Shown in pieces: positions 17,528 through 27,241 of a DNA stretch of 64,000 nt. The notes beneath the pieces are model-generated. The model was not told where the DNA came from. It made no database searches and was given only the letters and a program-made list of their open reading frames with translations. The translations under genes and the position numbers were made by a program. The stretch is taken from assembly GCA_963747775.1 (NCBI GenBank), contig CAVVGT010000009.1:310001-374000 (forward strand). Reading direction: 5' to 3'. This DNA is from JAGVSZ01 sp963747775. Lineage in GTDB: Bacteria; Pseudomonadota; Gammaproteobacteria; Burkholderiales; SG8-39. Positions within the stretch are counted from its first letter, which is position 1; every line of letters starts with the position of its first letter.

Positions 17528-18802
17528 TCAGCCGTAGCGCTTCTCACGGACGTCCGCGGTGATGCCATGCGCGATCATCCCCTCCACGTAACAGATCCGG
17601 CTCATCACCGGCGCGATCCGCCGGCTCGCTTCGCGCGAGAGGTATTGGTAGGTCACGGTCTTGATGAACTTGCCGACCCACAGGCCGCCGGTGTATCGCG
17701 CGGCGCGCGCCGTGGGCAGCGTGTGGTTCGTGCCGATCCCCTTGTCGCCGTAGGCGACGGTCGACTCCTCGCCGAGGAACAGGCTGCCGTAGTTCTTCAG
17801 CCGGTCGAGGTAGAGCTTGCGCTTGCCCGACTCGACCATCACCTCGAGGTGCTCCGGTGCGTAGTCGTCCGACGCAGCAATCGCTTCATCGTCCGAGTCG
17901 ACGACGACCACTTCGCCGTGATCGCGCCAGGCCGGTCCCGCGGTCTTCGCGGTCGCGAGCGTCTCGAGCTGGCGATCGACCTCGCGCAGGACCGCCTCGC
18001 CCAGCTTGCGCGAGGTGGTGACGAGCCACGCCGGGCTGTCGGGACCATGCTCGGCCTGTCCGAGGAGGTCGGTCGCGACGAGGGCCGGATCGGCCGAGCC
18101 GTCGGCAACGATCAGGATCTCGGTCGGCCCGGCCAGCAGGTCGATGCCCACCTGTCCGAAGAGCTGCCGCTTGGATTCCGCGACGAACGGGTTGCCCGCG
18201 CCGGTGACCATGTCCACCGGCTTCATGCCGACGCACCCGTACGCCATCGCGGCCATCGCCTGGACGCCGCCGAGGTTGTAGATCTCGTTCGCGCCCGAGG
18301 CGTGCAAGGCGTAGAGCGTGTAGGGATACATGCCGTTCGCGTCCCGCGGCGGCGCACAGGCGACGATGGATTCGCAGCCGGCGACCCTGGCGGTGCCGAC
18401 GCTCATGATGGCCGAGGCGACCAGCGGAAACTTCCCGCCCGGGACGTAGCACCCCACGCGCGAGATCGGGATCATCTTCTGGCCGATGAAGATGCCCGGC
18501 TCGATCTCGGCTTCGAAGCTCTTGAGCGTCTCCAGCTGTCGCTTCGCGAACTCGGACACCTGCCTGAGCGCATAGGCGAAATCGGCCTTGAAGGTCTCGG
18601 GAAGCGTGCGCTCGACCTGGCGGATCTCGTCCTGGCCGACCCGGAACTCGCCGGACTCCCACTTGTCGAGCTCGCGCGCGTATCGCCGCACGGCGTCGTC
18701 GCGTTCGCGCGCGATGTCGGCGAGCATTCGGCGCACCGTGTCCTCGAGCTTCGTCCGGTCCTGCGGCGCCGGGGGCGGGGCTTGCTTCAGGTAGGTTCGC
18801 AT
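17528..18802 (-). CDS. HisD-family NAD-dependent dehydrogenase (HpsN-like, catabolic context)
   Basis: A 424-residue member of the histidinol dehydrogenase family. The zinc and catalytic residues are intact: Gln and His in GQAEHGP, the Glu-His pair in YAPEHLEV, Asp in VAYGDKGIG and the C-terminal His in EGMIAHGIT. It lies in no histidine operon but leads an ABC importer operon. The GGLWVGKFIKTVTYQ and AHGITADVR regions resemble, from memory, the sulfopropanediol dehydrogenase HpsN branch more than biosynthetic HisD. I infer oxidation of an imported polyol or polyol-like sulfonate to an acid. Confidence 0.75.
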   Translation of the reverse strand: MRTYLKQAPPPAPQDRTKLEDTVRRMLADIARERDDAVRRYARELDKWESGEFRVGQDEIRQVERTLPETFKADFAYALRQVSEFAKRQLETLKSFEAEIEPGIFIGQKMIPISRVGCYVPGGKFPLVASAIMSVGTARVAGCESIVACAPPRDANGMYPYTLYALHASGANEIYNLGGVQAMAAMAYGCVGMKPVDMVTGAGNPFVAESKRQLFGQVGIDLLAGPTEILIVADGSADPALVATDLLGQAEHGPDSPAWLVTTSRKLGEAVLREVDRQLETLATAKTAGPAWRDHGEVVVVDSDDEAIAASDDYAPEHLEVMVESGKRKLYLDRLKNYGSLFLGEESTVAYGDKGIGTNHTLPTARAARYTGGLWVGKFIKTVTYQYLSREASRRIAPVMSRICYVEGMIAHGITADVREKRYG

Positions 18803-18958
18803 CGGTCTTGGCCTCGCGAAAGGGTTGGGAGCTTATACGCCGACGATGCAGAGCCCGTGCGCTGCCGGTCAAGCTGCGACGCACAAACGAGGCGATGCAG
18901 TTATCCTCGCGCCCACGGGCGGTCGGCCCGCCGCCGACAATACACGGAGAAGGGAATC

Positions 18959-20653
18959 GTGCCTCAGGTCAGTGGCGCCGAAGCGCTGGTTCGGATGCTG
19001 GAGCTGCACGACGTCGAGGTGCTTTTCGGGTTGTGCGGCGACACGAGCCTTCCCTTCTACGACGCGCTCCGCCAGCTCGACCACCGCATGAAGCACGTGC
19101 TGTGCCGCGACGAGCGCTCGGCGGGGTACATGGCGGACGGCTACGCCCGGGTGACCGGCAAGGTGGGCGTGTGCGAGGGGCCGAGCGGCGGCGGCGCCAC
19201 CTACATCCTCCCCGGGATCGTCGAGGCCAACGAATCCTCCGTCCCGGTGCTCGCGCTGACCACCGACGTGTCGGTGTCCTCGCGCGGCCGCTTCACCCTC
19301 ACCGAGCTCGATCAGGAAAGCCTGTTCCGTCCCGTCACGAAGTGGAACAGGATGCTCGATCGAGCCGAAGACATTCCGCGATTCATGCGCACTGCTTTCG
19401 CGCAGATGACGACGGGCCGTCCCGGCGCAGCCCAGATCGGCGTGCCTTACGACACGCAGCTCGGCCCGGTCGACGCAGCCGACCTGTGGGCGGACATGAC
19501 CTTCGCGCGCTATCCCGCGCACCGCCCTGCGCCCGACCCCGGGTCAGTGACGGCGCTCGCGCGGCTGATCGCGCAGGCCAAGCGGCCGCTGCTGATCTGC
19601 GGCGGTGGCGTCGTGATCTCGTCCGCCGAGGCGGAGCTCGCGCGGCTCGCCGAGCGCATCGGCTCGCCGGTGGCGACCACCATCAGCGGCCAGGGGAGCA
19701 TCGGCGACGATCATCCGCTCGCGGCCGGCGTCGTGGGGACCAACGGCGGTACGCCGCAGACGCGCGCGCTTGTCGCGGAAGCGGATCTGGTCGTATTCAT
19801 CGGCTGCCGCGGCGGATCGGTCACCACCGAGCGCCGCCGCTTCCCCGCCCCGGGGCGCGCGCGGATCGGCCACATCGACGTCGACCCAGGCGTCATCGGC
19901 GCGAATTACCAAACCGACGCGGCGATCGTCGGGGATGCGCGACTGAGCCTCGCCGCCCTAAACGCCGAGCTCACCGGGACCGGCGCGCGTCGCGATCGCA
20001 TCGAGGCGGCGACACGCGCGACGGCGAAGGCAAAGGACGCGAAGTTCGCGGCCTTCCGGCGCCTCGCCGAGTCGCTCGGGACCCCGATCAAGCCGGAGCG
20101 CCTCGTCGCGGACCTGCAGGCGGTGGCGCCGCCGGATGCGATTCTCGTGGCGGATCCAGGCACGCCATGTCCCTACTTCTCGGCCTACTTCACGCAGAAG
20201 AAGCCGGGCCGGCAGTTCATTTCGAACCGCGCCCACGGTGCGCTCGGCTATTCACTGTCCGCGGCGGTCGGCGCGCAGTTCGGGCGCCCGGGCACCAAGT
20301 GCATCGCCGTGATGGGCGACGGCAGCTTCGGGTTCACCGTCGGCGAGCTCGAGACGGTGATCCGCCACAAGCTGCCGATCACGTTCGTCGTCGTCTCGAA
20401 CGCGACCTATGGCTGGATCAAGGCAGGGCAGCGCGCCGGCTTCGACCGCCGCTACTTCTCGGTCGACTTCGAGCGCACCGATCACGCGAAGGTTGCGGCC
20501 GCGTACGGGCTCAAGTCGTGGAGCGTGAGCGATCCCGACCGGCTCCGCGGCGTGCTCGCCGAGGCGATCGCGTACGGTGGACCGACGCTCGTTGACGTCA
20601 TCACGCAGCCGCTGCACGAGGCGAACGCGCCCGTGAGCGAATGGGTGGCCTAG
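18959..20653 (+). CDS. thiamine-diphosphate-dependent enzyme, acetolactate-synthase-like
   Basis: A 564-residue protein from a GTG preceded by GGAGAAGGGA; the frame is open further upstream but that stretch is antisense to the dehydrogenase gene. Domain order is Pyr (catalytic Glu in CRDERSAGYMADGYARVTG, residues about 45-65), a central domain, and a PP domain with the ThDP-binding GDGSFGFTVGELETV...NATYGW motif. It resembles the large subunit of acetolactate synthase, but no small subunit is nearby. The divergent transporter-dehydrogenase operon suggests a catabolic 2-oxoacid or aldehyde reaction. Confidence 0.85.
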   Translation: MPQVSGAEALVRMLELHDVEVLFGLCGDTSLPFYDALRQLDHRMKHVLCRDERSAGYMADGYARVTGKVGVCEGPSGGGATYILPGIVEANESSVPVLALTTDVSVSSRGRFTLTELDQESLFRPVTKWNRMLDRAEDIPRFMRTAFAQMTTGRPGAAQIGVPYDTQLGPVDAADLWADMTFARYPAHRPAPDPGSVTALARLIAQAKRPLLICGGGVVISSAEAELARLAERIGSPVATTISGQGSIGDDHPLAAGVVGTNGGTPQTRALVAEADLVVFIGCRGGSVTTERRRFPAPGRARIGHIDVDPGVIGANYQTDAAIVGDARLSLAALNAELTGTGARRDRIEAATRATAKAKDAKFAAFRRLAESLGTPIKPERLVADLQAVAPPDAILVADPGTPCPYFSAYFTQKKPGRQFISNRAHGALGYSLSAAVGAQFGRPGTKCIAVMGDGSFGFTVGELETVIRHKLPITFVVVSNATYGWIKAGQRAGFDRRYFSVDFERTDHAKVAAAYGLKSWSVSDPDRLRGVLAEAIAYGGPTLVDVITQPLHEANAPVSEWVA

Positions 20654-20692
20654 GCGCACGCACGATCTCGGGGTCCAACACAGGAGGCAGTC

Positions 20693-21163
20693 ATGAGCGG
20701 CAAGATCGACGCACGGATCAAAGAGCTGGGCATCACCCTCCCCGCACCGGGCGAGCCCGCCGGCAACTATGTCGGCTTCGTCGTGACGGGGAACCTGGCG
20801 TTCCTCGCCGGACAGGTGCCGCAGGAGAACGGCGTCAAGAAGTTCATCGGCAAGCTGGGGCGCGAGTTCACCGCCGAGGAAGGCCAGAAGGCCGCGGAGC
20901 TCGCGGGACTCAACATGCTCGCGCGGCTGAAGGCCGCGTGCAACGGCGACCTCGATCGCGTCATCCGCTGCGTGAAGATCGTGGGATTCGTAAATGCGAC
21001 GCCGGACTTCGGCGATCACCCGAAGGTCGTCAACGGCGCCTCGGACCTCGTCGTCAAGGTATTCGGCGAGGCCGGCCGGCATGCGCGCTCGGCGGTCGGC
21101 ATGGGCTCTCTGCCTTTCGGCGTCGCCGTCGAGGTCGAGGGCGTCTTCGAGATCCGGATCTAA
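20693..21163 (+). CDS. RidA (YjgF/UK114) family protein
   Basis: A 156-residue RidA-like protein preceded by a good AGGAGG site. VGFVVTGNLAFLAGQVPQ near the N-terminus and the C-terminal RSAVGMGSLPFGVAVEVEGV are family features, and the longer N-terminus fits the YjgF subgroup of about 150 residues. RidA proteins hydrolyse reactive enamine or imine intermediates; not all paralogues do. It is 39 bp downstream of the ThDP enzyme and is probably part of the same operon. Confidence 0.88.
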   Translation: MSGKIDARIKELGITLPAPGEPAGNYVGFVVTGNLAFLAGQVPQENGVKKFIGKLGREFTAEEGQKAAELAGLNMLARLKAACNGDLDRVIRCVKIVGFVNATPDFGDHPKVVNGASDLVVKVFGEAGRHARSAVGMGSLPFGVAVEVEGVFEIRI

Positions 21164-21182
21164 CGCGCGCCGGATACGCGCA

Positions 21183-21689
21183 CTAGCGCTTGTACCACCA
21201 CTTGGTCTCGCTGACGTCCACCTCCCACGGGCGGAGGGGCGTGGCGAGCCCGAACTGCGCGGCGTGCAGGCGGGCCACTTCCATGATGGCCCACAGCGAC
21301 TCCATCGGGAATCCCTGCCGGCCGCCGCGCTCGTCGATCACGAGCTTGGAGAAGTAGTCGTCCAGCGCGCGCTTGCCCCAGTGCTCCCGGATATGCGCCG
21401 CGATCCGCGGATAGCCGCGCTCGACGATCGGCCACGGGTCGGGACGCTCCTTTTGCCGTTCGGCTTCGCGGAGCGACTTCCACCGCTCGCTTACCGCCCG
21501 GGTCAGCGTCGCGTCGCCCATGAGCGGCGGGAACTCGGTTTCCGAGGCCTCGGCGTTCTCCGGCGGCAGGTTCAGGCGCTTGCGGAGGGCTTCCTCGCCG
21601 GCGTCGGGGTCGAAGACGGCGAACGCGTCCAGATCCGGGGCGGCGTTCTCGCCCGGCGGAGGGTCGGTCGGCTTCTTGGGCTGGCTCAT
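21183..21689 (-). CDS. conserved hypothetical protein, cytosolic
   Basis: A 168-residue protein without signal peptide or membrane helix. Residues 1-30 are proline-rich and disordered; the remainder looks helical and folded with many tryptophans (RWKSLREAE, EHWGKRALDDYF, LWAIMEVARLH, ETKWWYKR). I do not recognise a domain. It is convergent with the RidA gene 19 bp away. Confidence 0.6.
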   Translation of the reverse strand: MSQPKKPTDPPPGENAAPDLDAFAVFDPDAGEEALRKRLNLPPENAEASETEFPPLMGDATLTRAVSERWKSLREAERQKERPDPWPIVERGYPRIAAHIREHWGKRALDDYFSKLVIDERGGRQGFPMESLWAIMEVARLHAAQFGLATPLRPWEVDVSETKWWYKR

Positions 21690-21764
21690 CGCAACGTGGG
21701 CCTCGTTGCGGCGGAATCATAATCGGATGCAGCAGTTCCGGGAAGGAACTGTTCCTTAAGGGCT

Positions 21765-22319
21765 TTACCGTCCCGACTGGGCAAACTCGATGAACCCGCG
21801 GACATAGTTGCGCAGGCGCGTGCGGATGGCGTCGTCCACCAGTTTGCCGGCCGGGTCAAACACCTTCGACGCGCCACCGACATAGAGCAGCTGGCCGAAC
21901 CAGGGTCGCATCCCCAGCGTTCGGAACACGGGCAGCCAAGCGGTCTGGGACTGAATCGTGCCGAACGCGCCGGGTGACGCGCCGATCAGCCCCACCGGCC
22001 GGCCGCCGAAGACCCGCTTGATGTCCGACGCGGGCCGGGTTAGCCAGTCGATCGCGTTCTTGAAAGTGCCGGGGATCGAATTGTTGTATTCCGGCGTCAC
22101 GAGCAGCAACGCGTCCGCCGCGGCGACCCGGTCCTTCAGTTCGGCCACGCGCGGCGGGATTCCCTCGGCTGCCTCGACGTCGCCGTCGTAGAGCGGAATC
22201 CCGCGGATGGATTCGACCTCGATCGTCGCACCCGGCGGACATTCCTCCACCGCGGCGCGCAGCAACGCCGCGTTGAAGGACCCGCTACGCAGGCTCCCGG
22301 CGATTCCGATGATGCGCAC
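21765..22319 (-). CDS. NADPH-dependent FMN reductase family protein
   Basis: A 184-residue flavodoxin-fold oxidoreductase. The FMN phosphate loop is GSLRSGSFNAAL (residues 8-19) and a second flavin-contacting motif is TPEYNNSIPGTFKNAIDWLTRP (about 93-115), both typical of chromate/quinone reductases such as ChrR and YieF. It is last in a three-gene minus-strand run with pirin and azoreductase, suggesting quinone or electrophile detoxification. Confidence 0.9.
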   Translation of the reverse strand: MRIIGIAGSLRSGSFNAALLRAAVEECPPGATIEVESIRGIPLYDGDVEAAEGIPPRVAELKDRVAAADALLLVTPEYNNSIPGTFKNAIDWLTRPASDIKRVFGGRPVGLIGASPGAFGTIQSQTAWLPVFRTLGMRPWFGQLLYVGGASKVFDPAGKLVDDAIRTRLRNYVRGFIEFAQSGR

Positions 22320-22340
22320 CTGTGCCGTCCGCGTCCGCGC

Positions 22341-23198
22341 TCAGGCCGCTGCCTGGGTCAGCGCGCCGCTCTGATAGTCGCGGATGGCCTGCTCGATCTC
22401 GGCGCGCGTGTTCATCACGAACGGACCGTACTGCACGATCGGCTCGCCGATCGGCCGGCCGGCCAGGAGGATAAAGCGCGCGCCTTCGGGTCCCGCGGTC
22501 GCCTCGATCCGCTCTCCCGGTGAAAGGAATCCCGCGCTGTGCGTCTTCAGCGTGCGACCTGCGACGACCAGGCTGCCCTCGAAGGGGTAGACGAACGCGT
22601 TGTAGTCGCTCCGAATCGGCTGCGCGAACACACCGCCCGCGGGCAGCTCGATGTCGAGGTACAGCGGATCGGTCGAGAGCCCCTGGATCGGACCCGGGGC
22701 GGCCGCACCGTCGGCCTTGAGCGCACCGGCGATCACCTTCGCCCGCCCGCCGCCCGGCAGCGCGACCACCGGGATCTGGTCGGGCTGGATGTCGCGGTAG
22801 CCGGCAGCCTTCATCTTCTCGCGCGCAGGCAAGTTGATCCACAGCTGGAAGCCCCGCATGCGCCCGCGCTCCTGCTGCGGCATCTCCGAGTGGATGATGC
22901 CGCGGCCGGCGGTCATCCATTGCACGCCACCGGAGCGCAGCTCGCCCGTGTTGCCGAGATGGTCCTGATGCTGCAAGTGACCGTCGAGCATGTAGGTCAC
23001 GGTCTCGAAGCCGCGGTGCGGATGTGCCGGAAAGCCCGCGACGTAGTCGTCGGGATTCTCCGAAGAGAACTCGTCGAGCATGAGAAACGGGTCGAGTCGC
23101 GCGCGGTCCGACTGGCCCAGGCTGCGGCGCAATTTGACGCCGGCGCCGTCCGACGCGGGAACCGACTCGACGATCTCCCGCACAATTCGTGTGGTCAT
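22341..23198 (-). CDS. pirin family protein
   Basis: A 285-residue bicupin. The N-terminal cupin holds the metal-site residues FPAHPHRGFETVTYML (two His), HQDHLGNTG (His) and HSEMPQ (His/Glu). Bacterial pirins are quercetinase-like or regulatory Fe proteins. A good AGGAG precedes the ATG. It lies between an azoreductase and an FMN reductase, all read in the same direction. Confidence 0.92.
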   Translation of the reverse strand: MTTRIVREIVESVPASDGAGVKLRRSLGQSDRARLDPFLMLDEFSSENPDDYVAGFPAHPHRGFETVTYMLDGHLQHQDHLGNTGELRSGGVQWMTAGRGIIHSEMPQQERGRMRGFQLWINLPAREKMKAAGYRDIQPDQIPVVALPGGGRAKVIAGALKADGAAAPGPIQGLSTDPLYLDIELPAGGVFAQPIRSDYNAFVYPFEGSLVVAGRTLKTHSAGFLSPGERIEATAGPEGARFILLAGRPIGEPIVQYGPFVMNTRAEIEQAIRDYQSGALTQAAA

Positions 23199-23236
23199 AT
23201 TGGTGTGCTCCTGGTTAGAACCGGATCGGTGAACCG

Positions 23237-23857
23237 CTAAGCTGCGGCCAGTTCCGGTGCGTTCAATCTCCGGATCGCCCGGGCAGCCTGCGTGAGACCG
23301 GCTTCCTTCGCCGCCGGGCTGATTGCCAGGCCTTCCGCGTAGACGAACTCAACGTCCTCGATCCCGACGAACGCGAGAAACTGTCGCACGAAACCGGACT
23401 GGGTGTCGGCCGGCGAGCCGCTATAGCGACCGCCACGCGTGGCGAATACATACGCCTTCTTGCCGGTCAGCAGTCCCTCCGGGCCGTTTTCCGTGTAGCG
23501 GAACGTCACGCCGGCGCGCGCGACATGGTCGAGATAGGCCTTGAGCGTGGAGGGCACGCCGAAGTTGTACATCGGCAGTCCGAGCACGATCACCTCCGCG
23601 CGCTTCAGCTCGTCGATGAGCGCATCGGATTCGTCGACCACCGCCTGCTGTGCGGGACTGCGCTCCCCCGGCTTGGCGAGGAACGCCTGGAAGCGCTCGC
23701 CGGTTAGATGCGGCACCGGTTCGCGCGCGAGATCGCGCACGATGACCTGGCCATCGGGATGCGCGGCACGCCACTGCGCGACAAACTGCTCGGCGAGGCG
23801 GCTCGACTGGCCGCTGGTGGAGAAGAGGCTCGTATTCAGTTGCAACAGCGTGTTCAT
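23237..23857 (-). CDS. FMN-dependent NADH:quinone/azo reductase (AzoR-like)
   Basis: A 206-residue AzoR-type flavoprotein from the ATG at 23857, preceded by GAGGAG; the upstream extension would run into the regulator's control region. SLFSTSGQSSRLAE binds FMN phosphate, LPMYNFGVPSTLKAYLDHVARAG is the family's most conserved stretch, and ATRGGRYSG is present. The enzyme reduces quinones and azo compounds by two electrons. It is the first gene of the operon facing the LysR gene. Confidence 0.92.
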   Translation of the reverse strand: MNTLLQLNTSLFSTSGQSSRLAEQFVAQWRAAHPDGQVIVRDLAREPVPHLTGERFQAFLAKPGERSPAQQAVVDESDALIDELKRAEVIVLGLPMYNFGVPSTLKAYLDHVARAGVTFRYTENGPEGLLTGKKAYVFATRGGRYSGSPADTQSGFVRQFLAFVGIEDVEFVYAEGLAISPAAKEAGLTQAARAIRRLNAPELAAA

Positions 23858-23907
23858 CGGTGGGCTCCTCGTTCGTTGTTTCCGTGCACTGATCATCGGG
23901 TTTACCC

Positions 23908-23949
23908 AGTCGATAAAAAAGGGGAAAATTTCGCCCAAACCCATCGACT
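23908..23949. promoter_or_regulatory. candidate LysR operator between azoR and its regulator
   Basis: An inverted repeat AGTCGAT (23908-23914) and ATCGACT (23943-23949) brackets an A/T-rich patch in the 102-bp divergent gap, which is unusually AT-rich for this window. The arrangement fits a LysR operator overlapping both promoters. Confidence 0.45.
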
Positions 23950-23959
23950 AGATCGATAG

Positions 23960-24886
23960 ATGGCCCCTAACCCCCGGATTGGGCTGGACCAATGGCGCGC
24001 CCTGCTCGCGGTTGTAGACGCCGGCGGCTACGCCCAAGCGGCCGCGCTCCTCAACAAGAGCCAGTCCACGGTCACCTATGCCGTAAAGAAGATCGAGTCG
24101 CTGCTCGGCGTGAAGCCTTTCGAGATCCGCGGGCGGAAAGCGGTGCTGACCGAGGCAGGCCAGGTGCTCTGCCGGCGTGCACGCACGCTGCTCGACGAGG
24201 CCGGCGCTTTGGAGCGCGGCGCCGCTGGGATGGCTGCCGATTGGCAGCCGGAACTCCGGCTCGCGATCGAGATCGTTTTCCCGACCTGGCTGCTCCTCGA
24301 GTGCCTCGCGCGGTTCGCCGAAGAGCGCCCGGAGACGCGCATCGAGCTCTACGAAACCGTACTCGGCGGCACGGACGAGGCGCTGCTGGAGGGCCGTGTC
24401 GATTTTGCGATCTGCTCGAGGCTCCCCACCGGCCGCCTCGGCGACCATCTCGCCCGCGCGCGGTTCATCGCCGCGGCGCATCCCGATCACCCGCTGCACC
24501 AGCTGGGACGCGAGCTGACCTATCGAGACTTGCGTCGCCACCGTCAACTCGTGATCCGCGACTCGGGCGTTCAGCGCCGCCGCGCGGGCGCCTGGCTCGA
24601 GGCCGAGCGCCGCTGGACGGTGAGCAACAAGGCGACCTCGATTCGCGCGGCGACCATGGGGCTAGGTTTCGCCTGGTATCCCGAGGACAGCATCCGCAGC
24701 GAGCTCGAATCGGGCGCGCTCAAGCCGCTCCCGCTGCGCGAAGGCGCCGAACGGTGGGCCGACCTCTACCTCGTGTTCGCCGACCCGGACTACGCGTCGC
24801 GCGACGAGCTTCGCCTGGCGCAGATCATTCGCGAGGCAGCGGCGAGGGAATGCGCCCAAGTGGCGACAGTCGCGACGCGGCGCTAG
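23960..24886 (+). CDS. LysR family transcriptional regulator
   Basis: A 308-residue LysR regulator with an N-terminal helix-turn-helix (DQWRALLAVVDAGGYAQAAALLNKSQSTVTYAVKKIE) and an effector domain. It is divergent from azoR-pirin-FMN reductase, so it most likely controls them in response to a quinone or other electrophile. No conserved redox cysteine pair is apparent, which suggests ligand rather than disulphide sensing. Confidence 0.88.
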   Translation: MAPNPRIGLDQWRALLAVVDAGGYAQAAALLNKSQSTVTYAVKKIESLLGVKPFEIRGRKAVLTEAGQVLCRRARTLLDEAGALERGAAGMAADWQPELRLAIEIVFPTWLLLECLARFAEERPETRIELYETVLGGTDEALLEGRVDFAICSRLPTGRLGDHLARARFIAAAHPDHPLHQLGRELTYRDLRRHRQLVIRDSGVQRRRAGAWLEAERRWTVSNKATSIRAATMGLGFAWYPEDSIRSELESGALKPLPLREGAERWADLYLVFADPDYASRDELRLAQIIREAAARECAQVATVATRR

Positions 24887-24931
24887 TGCGAGCCGCGCTG
24901 CAAGGTCCGCCCAGGTTGCGACCGCGCCGTC

Positions 24932-26090
24932 CTAGTCGAAGCTGACGATTTCGACCCAGTTCGAGCCCTTCCCCGTCGGGTACTTCTTGAGCGACCGGAG
25001 CGCGCCGCTCGTCGGGTCGATCGCGTAGACCGAGATCGTTTCGGACTTCTCCCCGCTCGCGACCAGGAATCGCCCCTTCGGGTCGATCGCGAAGCCCCGC
25101 GGCTGCCGCTCGGTCGGCGTGCTCGCCGAGATAGGTCAGGCTGCCCGTTTCCGCGTCGACGCTGAATGCGGCCAGCGTATTGCTGGTGCGTTCCGACGCG
25201 TACAGGAACTTGCCGTTCGGGGTCATGTGGAGGTCCGCGGCCCAGATGTCGTTGTCGGTGTTGCGCGGCGGGGCGCCCGCCACGCCGACTGCACCGCGCG
25301 GCGCACCGGGCACCAGCTTCGAGTCGGGCGGCAGCGCGGAAGCGGCGCTCACTTCCGTCAGCAATCCGGTCTTGGGATCGAGCGAGAGCGTGGTGACCGT
25401 CGCGACCAGCTCGTTCAGCAGGTACACGAACCGGTTGTCGCCGGAGGAGACGAAGGTGGCGCGGACCGGTCATCGGCTTCATCTGCGCGACCGCCGGGCG
25501 TGTTCGACGACAGGCGCCCGGACTTCTCGTCGAACACGAACTGGAAGATCTGATCGGTTGCCGAGGTGGGGCACGTAGACGAACCGGTTGCTCTCGTCGG
25601 CGCGGATCGCGTGCGCATTCCGGCCGACCGGAATCACCTGCAGGGGCTCGGCGGCCACGCGCCCGTCGGCTGCCGACCGCGTTGACGCTGACCAGATGAC
25701 CCCCGTAGGAGCGCGCCCGAACAGGAAGCGCCCTGTCCGGTCGAGCGAGATGTACGGAAAGCTCTCCGCCAGGGGCGCTGTCGACAGCGGTTTCAATGCG
25801 CCGGTGCCGGCATCGATGGCGTAGGCGTGCACCGAAAACGGCTTGGACCGCGACGCGGCGTAGAGAAAGCGGCGGTCCGGGCTCACCGCCATGGGCATCA
25901 CCACGCTCGCCGCCTTGACGCGCGCGCCGGGCTCCAGTTCGCCCGAGTCGAGCAACCGATAGGTGCCGATGTCGCCGTCCTCGGCATTCGACACGTAGAC
26001 GAACGTCGCTGCCACCGCCGGCGCGCCGCCGGCACCTGCCATCATTGCGGTCACGGTCAGCCCCTTGATCCAGCCTGCGAAACGAGTCAT
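24932..26090 (-). pseudogene. exported lactonase-type beta-propeller (6-phosphogluconolactonase family), frame-broken
   Basis: The minus strand encodes a signal peptide (MTRFAGWIKG...APAVAA) and a seven-bladed propeller of the 6-phosphogluconolactonase/YbhE type. Repeats such as FVYVSNAEDGDIGTYRL, FLYAASRSKPFSVHAYAID and FLYASERTSNTLAAFSVD are recognisable. Coding passes between frames at least three times (about 25.56, 25.46 and 25.12 kb) and ends at the TAG at 24932. Every segment stays homologous, so either recent inactivation or single-base sequence errors could explain it. Exported members are often of unknown function. Confidence 0.7.
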
Positions 26091-26338
26091 GGCCTTGCCT
26101 CCTTGTCGTTCTTGTTGAGATGCCGGACGGGCCCGGCATCCGCGGGGCGGAGTCTAACGCCACGCGCGTCGGTGGCGGGTGGCGGGAGCGACCCGGCTCG
26201 GAAGACCGCTCCGCGATGCCCTCCTCCAGCGGACCCGGGCCGGAATTATCGACCCGCGGAAAGTGTTAACGTGCCCGCCGCAGCCCTACACGGCCCCACG
26301 TGCCCGAGAAGCGGTCCACCCACTCCAGGAGACACCCG

Positions 26339-27131
26339 ATGAAAAAAGTGCTCGGATTGTCCGTCGTTCTGGCCATCGCCCCCGTTTCGCATGCCGCAGA
26401 CATCGAGGCCGGAAAGGCGAAAGTCGCCACCGTATGCGCCGCCTGCCACGGCGCGAACGGGGTCAGCGTGAGCGATACGATCCCGAACCTCGCGGCGCAG
26501 CGCGCGGGCTACCTCGAAGCGCAGCTGAAGGTGCTCAAGGACGGCACGCGCAAGAATCCCGTCATGAACGCGATCGCGGCCCAGCTCAGCCCCGCAGACA
26601 TCGCCAACGTCGCCGCGTATTTCGCGGCGCAGCCCGGCCCCGCGTCGAACGCCAAGTCGAGCTTCCTTCCGAATCTCGCGGCGAGCCGGGTGACGTTTCC
26701 GGAGGGCTACAAGGACACCTTCACGAAATACCACACGATCAATTTCCCGGCGACCGGGCAGGTGCGCTACTACTTTGCCAACAAGGCGGCGGTGCAGGCG
26801 GCGAAGGACGGCAAGCCGCTGCCCGACGGCTCGGTGCTGTTCGCAGAGGTCTACGCCGCGAAGGTCGACGCCGACAAGAAGCCGGTCATGGGCAGCGACG
26901 GCTTCTTCGTGGCCGGAGAAGCTTCTCTTCTACACGGCGATGGCGCGCGGCGCGGGCTGGGGTACGGACATCCCCGAGATGCTGCGCAACGAGAACTGGA
27001 ACTACGCCGTGTTCACCACCGACAAGCAGCAGCGGCCCGGGGTGAACCAGGCCGAGTGCCTCGCCTGCCACAAGCCGCTCGACAAGGTGAGCTATACCTT
27101 CACGCTGAAGCAGATCGCGGAAGCGAAATAG
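26339..27131 (+). pseudogene. exported cytochrome c - cytochrome P460 fusion, one frame break
   Basis: Starts at the ATG of MKKVLGLSVV after CAGGAGAC. A signal peptide (cleaved after HAA) leads to a class I cytochrome c with haem motif CAACH (about residue 36). A cytochrome P460-type domain follows (VTFPEGYKDTFTKYHTIN, VRYYFANKAAVQAAKDG). A single-base loss near 26920 moves coding into another frame, where KLLFYTAMARGAGWG and a second haem motif, CLACH, finish the protein. P460 domains oxidise hydroxylamine or detoxify NO-related species; the substrate here is unproven. Because both frames are intact on each side, a sequence error is plausible and the gene may be functional. Confidence 0.75.
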
Positions 27132-27241
27132 GCTGGGCGGCGCAAGCGACCCGCGTGGCGAAAGCTGGAGACCGGTAAGGAGAATGTCACGGCGAACAGT
27201 GAACGGCCTGGAATCATGGCTCGCGCCGCCACCCTTACCGC

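Noticed and set aside
17522..18958. Upstream open extension of the ThDP enzyme frame to 1043 codons
   Set aside because: It is antisense to the HisD-family gene; the GTG at 18959 with GGAGAAGGGA starts exactly where family similarity begins.
24883..26163. Minus-strand frame of 426 codons in the lactonase region
   Set aside because: Arginine-rich shadow; propeller repeats lie in the other two frames.
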